64,000 bases of DNA, taken from positions 314,826,209 through 314,890,208 of the forward strand of contig NC_057802.1 of the NCBI RefSeq assembly GCF_018294505.1, given 5' to 3'. Each line of letters opens with the position of its first letter. Within the stretch, counting starts at the first letter, position 1. The notes beneath the pieces are model-generated. The model ran no database searches and was not told the origin of the DNA. It was given only the letters and a program-made list of their open reading frames with translations. The translations under genes were made by a program, and so were the position numbers. The stretch comes from Triticum aestivum (lineage: Eukaryota > Streptophyta > Magnoliopsida > Poales > Poaceae). This document shows positions 57,873 through 64,000 of the stretch, in pieces.

Positions 57873-59741
57873 GACGCCCAGACCGACGATGGATGAGCGG
57901 GCGTGGGTGGGGCTGGCCACGCAGACGTGGACGTGGGAATGCGCTGAACTTTCCCTCCAATTTCTCTCCGTGGTGGGATTACGCATGGTTTAGGTAATGC
58001 GCACATGGGACTTGACAGAGTTAGTGGAGGGGTATATTAGACCCAAGTACATGTGCCAGCTCACTCATTGGTATTGCCGCTGGAAACTATACACACTATA
58101 AAACGGAATGGAGGGAGTATCTTTTAATCTATAGATCCAAATTGGTTGATTCTTTTTTCTACGGTTTCAAAAAAATACCATATATCCAGAGGACGAAACT
58201 AAAAGTATTTTTGAAAATTTTAAATTCGAATTCGATCAGATTTGAGTTTGAACTTCATTAGGCCATAACTTGAGTTTCGTAACTCCGTTTTAGGTGATTC
58301 TTTTTGCAAATCGAAGCTTGTGACATGTACTTTATATTAAAACCAAAACCATATAATTTTACTACTATTAAAATTATGTTTTGTACATAAATTTTATTTG
58401 GTTGATCTTGGAGTTTTCCGAAGTCTTTTCTCCGTTTTCTTTTTGATTCTTTGCTTGTATGCTTATGTATGTTATTGCTTGCTTACGCTAGATTGTCCAG
58501 AGTGTGAGGCGTAGTACCATATTTAGAGTTTAACGAACATCAACAAGGCATGTTCACACTTTGATCATACCTTTATTACCCAGTTTTTACTATGCACTAG
58601 TTTCACCCTTACAAAATTGCATGAGTAGAATTGGGAATTGTAGCATTGCTATGTAGTTCATGAGGTAGGAACCTATGACTTTTGATCATCCGGGAATATT
58701 CGTAATGTCATATATTTGTTAGCCATGCTTGTAGACGGGGATTGGTATGTGTGATTCATGCAAGTTGTGAGAGAAATAATAATTATGGGTTAAACTTAAG
58801 GTGGAAACATAAGGAATGGTTGGGCACCTGAAGAATCCAGTGCTTGCTCTAGGGATCCCGGAGGACCCGTGAGATCACCCTATGGAATGCCACGTAGGCT
58901 CAAAAGGATCATATGATATTTCATGCCTAGAAACTTCGGTGTGCAGCCACAAGCCAATATGGGCTTTGGCATAGTTGACTAAGTTTGTGTGAGCCTTTCC
59001 GGGTAGACTAGCAGATGTAGGGAAAAGTAGGTGCACCAGACTATCCAGGGTTAAGGGGAACACATTCAAGAAGACTATGTCTCAATCTTCCGATCATGGA
59101 GGTGGTCGAGTCTTGTGGAAAAGTACGCAAACCTCTGCAGAGTGTATAAACTAATCATGATTAGTCGTGTCCCCGGTTATGGACAAATTTGAGTTTCTAG
59201 AAGTGAATTATTGGTTGATCTCTTCACTTTATTTAATTAATGAATTGAGTTAATAAGAACTTGCAAATTTTGGGATTGAGTTGGAGGAACCTTCTCAATA
59301 ATAACATAAACTTGGTAGTAAATAAACTAATTCCTTGTAGGAAAAAAAGTAGCTTTATGCAAAAATTAAACTTTGAGCCTCCACCAGCCAAATTTGAATA
59401 CATAGATAGAAATTTTCATCATTATTCTAGTGTGACATTGCTAGCATATTCCATGTGCTAACCTACACGGCTGCAACATCTCATGTTGCAAAGTTTTCCG
59501 ACGAGGATTAAGGTGCGATAGGTCGTTGTTCTGCACTCAATTTTGCCGTGGAGTTGGATGGACTCATTTACCTTCGAAGCTTCCGCAATTATTTTATTTA
59601 GATGGCCTTCAGCCATATTTATGTAATAAATACTCTTTTGAGGACCTTCATGTAATTAAGTGTGTGATTGAACTCTGTTATAATTCCTCGAGTACTGTGT
59701 GTGTCAGCATATCGATCCTTAATACTCGTCGAAAAACTGAG

Positions 59742-61600
59742 TGCAGCCGTGTAGGTCAACAAATGGAATATGTTGGCAATGTCACACTATAGAATAATAA
59801 TGAAAAATACTATCTCTATATGCAAATTTGGCTCGTGGAGGCTCTAAGTTTATTTTTTGCATAAAGCTATTTTTCCCTACAACAAAGGATTTAATTTTAT
59901 TTAATACCAAGTTTATGCCATTATTGAGAAGGTTCCTCCAACTCAATTCCAAAATTTCCCAAGTTATTAATAACTTAATTCATTAATTAAATAAAGTGAT
60001 GAGATCAATCAATAATTCACTTCTAGATACTCAAATTTGTCCATAACCGGGGACATAGCTAATCATGATTAGTTTATACACTCTGCAAAGGTTTGCGCAC
60101 TTTTTCCCACAAGACTCGACCACCTCCATGATCGGAAGATCGAGACACAGTCTTTCTAAATGTGTTCCCCTAACCCTAGATAGGCCGGTACACCTACTTT
60201 CCCCTACATTTGCTAGCCTACCCGGAAAGCCTCACACAAACTTACTCAACTATGCCATATCCCATATTGGCTTGTGGCTGCACACAGAAGTTTCTAGGCA
60301 TGAAATATCATATGATCCCTTTGAGCCTGGGTGGCATTCCGTAGGGTGATCTCACGGGTCCTCCGGGATCCCCTAGGGCAAGCACTGGATTCTCCACGTG
60401 CCCAACTATTCCACCCAGTGTTGTGTTAATGTTTCCACCTTAAGGTTAACCTAGAATTATTACTCCCTCTGTTTCTTTTTAGTCTGCATATAAAGTTTGG
60501 TCAAAGTCAAGCTTTGTAAAGTTTGACTAACTTTATATTAAAAAAATATCAACATTCACAATATAAAATCAATATTATCAAATGAACCATGAAATGTATT
60601 CTCATACTATATAGTTCTAGTATTGTAAATGTTCATATTTTTTATATCAATTTGGTCAAACTTTGTGTAGTTTGACTTATGACCAAATTTTATATGTGGA
60701 GTAAAAAGAGGGAGTATTTCTCTCACAACTTGAATGAATCACACATACCAATCCCCATCTACAAGCATGGCTAAGCAATATATGACATAACGAATATTCC
60801 TGGGGTGATCAAAGGTCATAGGTTCCTACCTCATGACTACAAAGCAATGCTACAATTCCCACTCCTACTCATGCAAATTTGTAAGGGTGAAACTAATGCG
60901 TAGTAAAAACTGGGTATAGAAAAGTATGATCAAAGTGTGAACTTGCCTTGCTGATGTTCATTAAACTCTAAAGATTTGTAGTACTCCGCCTCGCACTTCG
61001 GACAATCTAGCGTAAGCAAGCAATAATATACATAAGCATACAAGCAAAGGATCAAAAAGAAAACGAAGAAAAGACTTCGGCAAACTCCAAAATTAACCAA
61101 ATAAAATTTCTGTACAGAACGTAATTTTAACAGTATTAAATATATGGTTTGGGTTTTAACATAAAGTACACGTCACAAGCTTCGATTTGCAACAAGAATC
61201 ACCTAAAACGGAGTTACGAAACTCAAGTTATGGCCTAATGAAGTTCGAATACAAATCTGTCCGAATTCAAATTTAAAAACTTTCAAAAATATTTTTAGTT
61301 TGGTTCTCTGGATAGAGGGGATTTTTATGAAACCGTAGGAAAAATAATCAACTAAATCGGATCAATAGATTAAAAGATATACTAGAAAGAAGATTGGAAA
61401 AGAATCTGAAAAAAAGTAAAACATGAAAGTATTAAATTTCGGCCGACCGTGATTGAGGTGCCACGTGGTGCTGCGTGATTGGCTGTGCATGTTTGCTGCT
61501 AGCGGGCGGCCGAATCGTGGCAGCTAGAAATAAAACAAAACCGGCAACCGGTTCGATCTACTGAAGAAAACCGATCTAACTTGAACCAAACGTTTTTTTG
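59742..61600 (-). mobile_element. same long LTR in reverse, right arm of the inverted pair
   Basis: Reverse complement of this stretch follows 54945-55160 and 58120-59520 at roughly 80 percent by eye. Anchors are cctacacggctgca at 59465-59478 and tgcagccgtgtagg at 59743-59756; ccataaccggggac here and gtccccggttatgg at 59170-59183; and ggtcggccgaaattt at 55099-55113 with its reverse at 61433-61447. It ends at about 61600, so it is truncated. Confidence 0.75.
60463..60714. mobile_element. Stowaway MITE, 252 bp
   Basis: CTCCCTCTGTTTCTTTTTAG at one end, reversed on the other (AAAAAGAGGGAG), with TA flanks (60461-60462 and 60715-60716). Internal ttggtcaaa/tttgacc words pair across the element. 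The opposite LTR arm near 58790 keeps the unoccupied site. Confidence 0.92.
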
Positions 61601-63829
61601 TCAATCAGCCACACCTTAAAGCAAGTATTTTCGCAAACAATTTATTAGTAGTAATGACAATGGAGTGAATTGAGTGGTGTATGTTACAATAAAGTAACAC
61701 AAAGCAGAAATACTCAAGAGTTGCCAAGTATCAAATATCTTAAAGAAAGAAAGCACTGACAAACAACGTAGGCGTGAGGATGCATACCGAGATGTTACAT
61801 AATAATATCAATTATGTAATAAATTAATTCAAAAGGTGCATCCTCTAGCTCATGGTCTTGAATTATTATAGGCGGGTCTTCCGTGTATAGTTGAACGTGC
61901 TTATTTCTAAGAACTTGTCCAACATCTATTGTCCAACCCTCCCATGTCATGCGATTCCTATTGGAAATTAAAGATAATCAAGGTGTCATTCCTAGAAAAT
62001 GGGAGCAACGTACTCACACTTCATGAATACATATGATCCTAAACTTATAGCTATTCTCATTGATATCGCAGCATGTCACCCTCGACGTCTCCGGTTCCAT
62101 TCTACAACATGTGCATACAACTTACAGATACACTTTAAACATAAATTGTTCAGATATGAAATCATATTACTCGGTTCCTAGTAATAAGCATCGGGCATAG
62201 CAAAGTCATAGCAATATCAATTCTCAAACAATCATCATACTAGGGATCAAACCTTCATCAGGCTTAAGGCTATTACATACTACTTAATTTCCATCCATCC
62301 TATGTGCCTACAACAGATTAGTCACACATGGTTGGGAAGAGCATACTGGGGATGATGAAGAAGGGGTTTTACGGAGTTGACAGTGGAGTTTCCCATTTCT
62401 GGAGGCACGATTTTGTCTCCAACGGCCCTATGGGATGAAGATCAGTAATTATCTCTACCCCGAGAAAAATTACACAATAAAATGATGGCGATTCTTGAGA
62501 TATATAAAGGGCAAGGCATCGAAGATACACCTAGGGGGTGGGGTGTCTCGGCTACCTAGGACCACCTAGGCATGGCTCCTTTTCCTCTAACTTTCTTTTG
62601 GTCCTAAACCTCCTCTCATATTTTTGTTTTATTTTTTCAACTTAGCTTTTCAGCATAAAAGATAACACCATATAAACTCTACTGAAAACATTGTTAGTCT
62701 ATATATTTTTAGTTGCAGAGCAAGTTTTGAGGGGATAAACTATGCAAAAGTGTTAAAAAACATAGATACACTCATGACATATCAGAAGAAGCTCACTCGA
62801 CAAAGTGAAACAACAAAAGAAAACTTTTATGAACACTTGCTTAAGTGCTTAACCAAGATGCAGAAATTTATCAACATGCTTTAGATATAACAATGGTATA
62901 AGTATATGCATGCACAAAGCAAGGCTTTAGTGACCATCCTTATATTAGAATAGAATCGTTAATCTTCAAGGAAGTAATAGTGCAATAATATGGAGCATGG
63001 CTGGATCGGGATGAATCATAGCACAAGGTAAAAGGAGATGCCTTATCCACATCATAGCATATGAAGTGCGAGTGTAATTTCACTGAATACATAGATGTAT
63101 TTTCCCCAATAGACTGTTTCCGAAACCGCCATCGTGTCGTTCGCCTGTGAGACTCGGAAGGCGAACAACATGATGGCGATCGGGGTTGGCTGGCATCGTG
63201 CCGTGACAATCGTGGCTGGCTGACATTGCTCCCATGGCAGTGGCTTTGGCTGAATGGCGGTCGCTGGAGGATTTTGACCTTCCGATCCAGCGCCAATGGT
63301 GATATTGTTCTTGACTAGTCAAGACCTGCGGTTGGCGGTGCAGAGCTATCGATAATTCCTTTGTGGGATAGTGGCGTTGTGCTCCTTCCCGCGTAGGATG
63401 GTTCATGGTATGCGTTGCTACGAGCAATGCATGGTGGCGGTCATGTTTTTCCCCTCGTTATGATTTGCTGCCATAGGCGAGGACGGCGGATCTGGTCGCG
63501 GCACGTGATGATGTCATCTAACGTAGACTAGCCATCAACTGCCATTTGTCCTTCCTCCCCAAACTTAGGATTTCGGTGGTGACCGTTTCGTTCCAATCAA
63601 AGACTTCGCCATGTTGGTGAGCGGCTTGGCTCGTCGGCCTGATCATGCGGGCATGGCCATCTCTCGCCGTTAGGACCGTGCACGTATGCAACTGATGTGA
63701 TCTCGCAAGTGGATGAGACGTCATAGGATGACTTTCATTAGGTGGTGCTTCTCGAATGCCCGGTCTTCAACTTCAGGTTGAGAATTATAGGTTCGACCCT
63801 AATTGGTTATACATGTATATGGTGACGTT
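61601..63829. other. degenerate DNA, probable old LTR-element fragments
   Basis: 62240-62560 resembles in wording the minus-strand inside of Triticeae gypsy LTRs (caaaccttcatcaggcttaagg, ggcgattcttgagatat), but no ends or domains are visible. 62940-63829 shows no supported gene. Confidence 0.35.
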
Positions 63830-64000
63830 CTTTGTGTCATTACTCTCATAAAGGCATTGCTTGAAGTTTACTCGAACTTGTTTTTCAGGGGGAAACCCCA
63901 TGATCAACTCTTTGATGGTCAACGACGATGCTTGTTGTCATTCCCTTTTTGGAGGTGTCACTTTCAGAAAAAATAATCTCGTCGTACTTGTGTTGTATGA
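63830..64000 (+). mobile_element. LINE-like 3' untranslated tail, runs off the window
   Basis: ttgtttttcagggggaaacccc followed by cattccctttttggaggtgtcac matches the arrangement at 45895-45957 of the LINE-type retroposon and is wording I know from plant LINE 3' ends. No RT lies upstream in the window. Confidence 0.45.

Larger units (their letters stand above)
55162..58117. mobile_element. oversized Stowaway/Mariner-like element carrying a coding fragment
   Basis: Ends CTCCCTCCATTCTGTTTTAT and, reversed, CTCCCTCCATTCCGTTTTAT, with TA on both sides (55160-55161 and 58118-58119). The terminal inverted repeat is about 28 bp. The opposite arm of the inverted LTR pair (near 61365-61385) keeps the empty TA site. 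Without the solo LTR inside it the element is about 1.3 kb, much longer than a Stowaway MITE. No mariner transposase is recognised. Confidence 0.75.
52973..59720 (+). mobile_element. long LTR (TGTAACATCCC type), left arm of an inverted pair, with three insertions
   Basis: Starts TGTAACATCCCAG at 52973, a start I know from Triticeae gypsy LTRs. It is interrupted by a MITE-like element (53500-54178) and by the Stowaway-like element (55162-58119). From about 54945 onward it is matched in reverse orientation by 59742-61600. Its 3' limit is unclear, near 59720. No coding region belongs to it. Confidence 0.55.

Noticed and set aside
61999..62181. 60-codon plus-strand ORF and others near 62940-63724
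   Set aside because: Short, AT-rich or out of any recognisable family; no support.

Overview
The window reads as nuclear DNA of a Triticeae grass (wheat or a close relative). The evidence is the dense nest of LTR retrotransposons whose ends and coding style match the Angela/BARE/WIS copia group and the Athila-like/Sabrina-like gypsy groups of that tribe, plus Stowaway, CACTA and LINE remnants and a single small GC-rich host gene with grass codon use. No rRNA, tRNA, CRISPR or bacterial-type features were seen. All calls come from reading the sequence; family names rest on remembered family characters, not on a search.

Layout. 1-7083: 3' part of a plus-strand Ty3/gypsy (Athila-type) element, with broken pol, a coiled-coil accessory ORF and a 3' LTR ending in a 95-bp tandem duplication. 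7084-15788: an old LTR fragment split by a minus-strand Angela-type copia element (7362-15412, TSD ATAAT). 15789-23312: a minus-strand, pol-less gypsy element with an intact 447-codon ORF of unknown function in the gag position. 23313-23731: a short broken gene tail. 23732-34133: a solo-type gypsy LTR split by a TG...CA element (24238-33853, TSD GTAGT), which is itself split by a second Angela-type copia (25089-33396, TSD TAAGT). The polyprotein frame of that copia carries only two stop codons. 34134-34298: CACTA and LTR scraps.

34300-40954 is the gene island. A two-exon gene for a membrane-associated kinase regulator (MAKR/BKI1-like) protein lies at 36190-37103 (+), and a member of an amplified Triticeae protein family, cut by an assembly gap, lies at 38993-40313 (-). 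40955-47503 is a three-level nest: a terminal-inverted-repeat element, holding a LINE-type retroposon with a 16-bp target duplication, holding a 3.8-kb solo-LTR-like element. 47504-52972 is mostly unannotatable, with a LINE RT fossil, one exon-like ORF and an ancient copia LTR remnant.

52973-61600 holds two copies of one long LTR arranged tail to tail as a degenerate giant inverted repeat. Each arm carries insertions that the other arm lacks: a MITE with seven small palindromes (left), an oversized Stowaway-like element carrying a gene-like ORF and a gypsy solo LTR (left), and a 252-bp Stowaway MITE (right). 61601-64000 is degenerate, with a LINE-like 3' tail at the end.

The genes do not form a pathway. 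The window is a record of nested insertion, solo-LTR formation and small deletions around one or two host genes. The most unusual items are the orphan ORF of the pol-less gypsy element, the oversized Stowaway-like element with a coding fragment, the inverted LTR pair, the copia element whose inside is far more decayed than its LTRs, and a GC-rich palindromic cassette shared by several LTR families.
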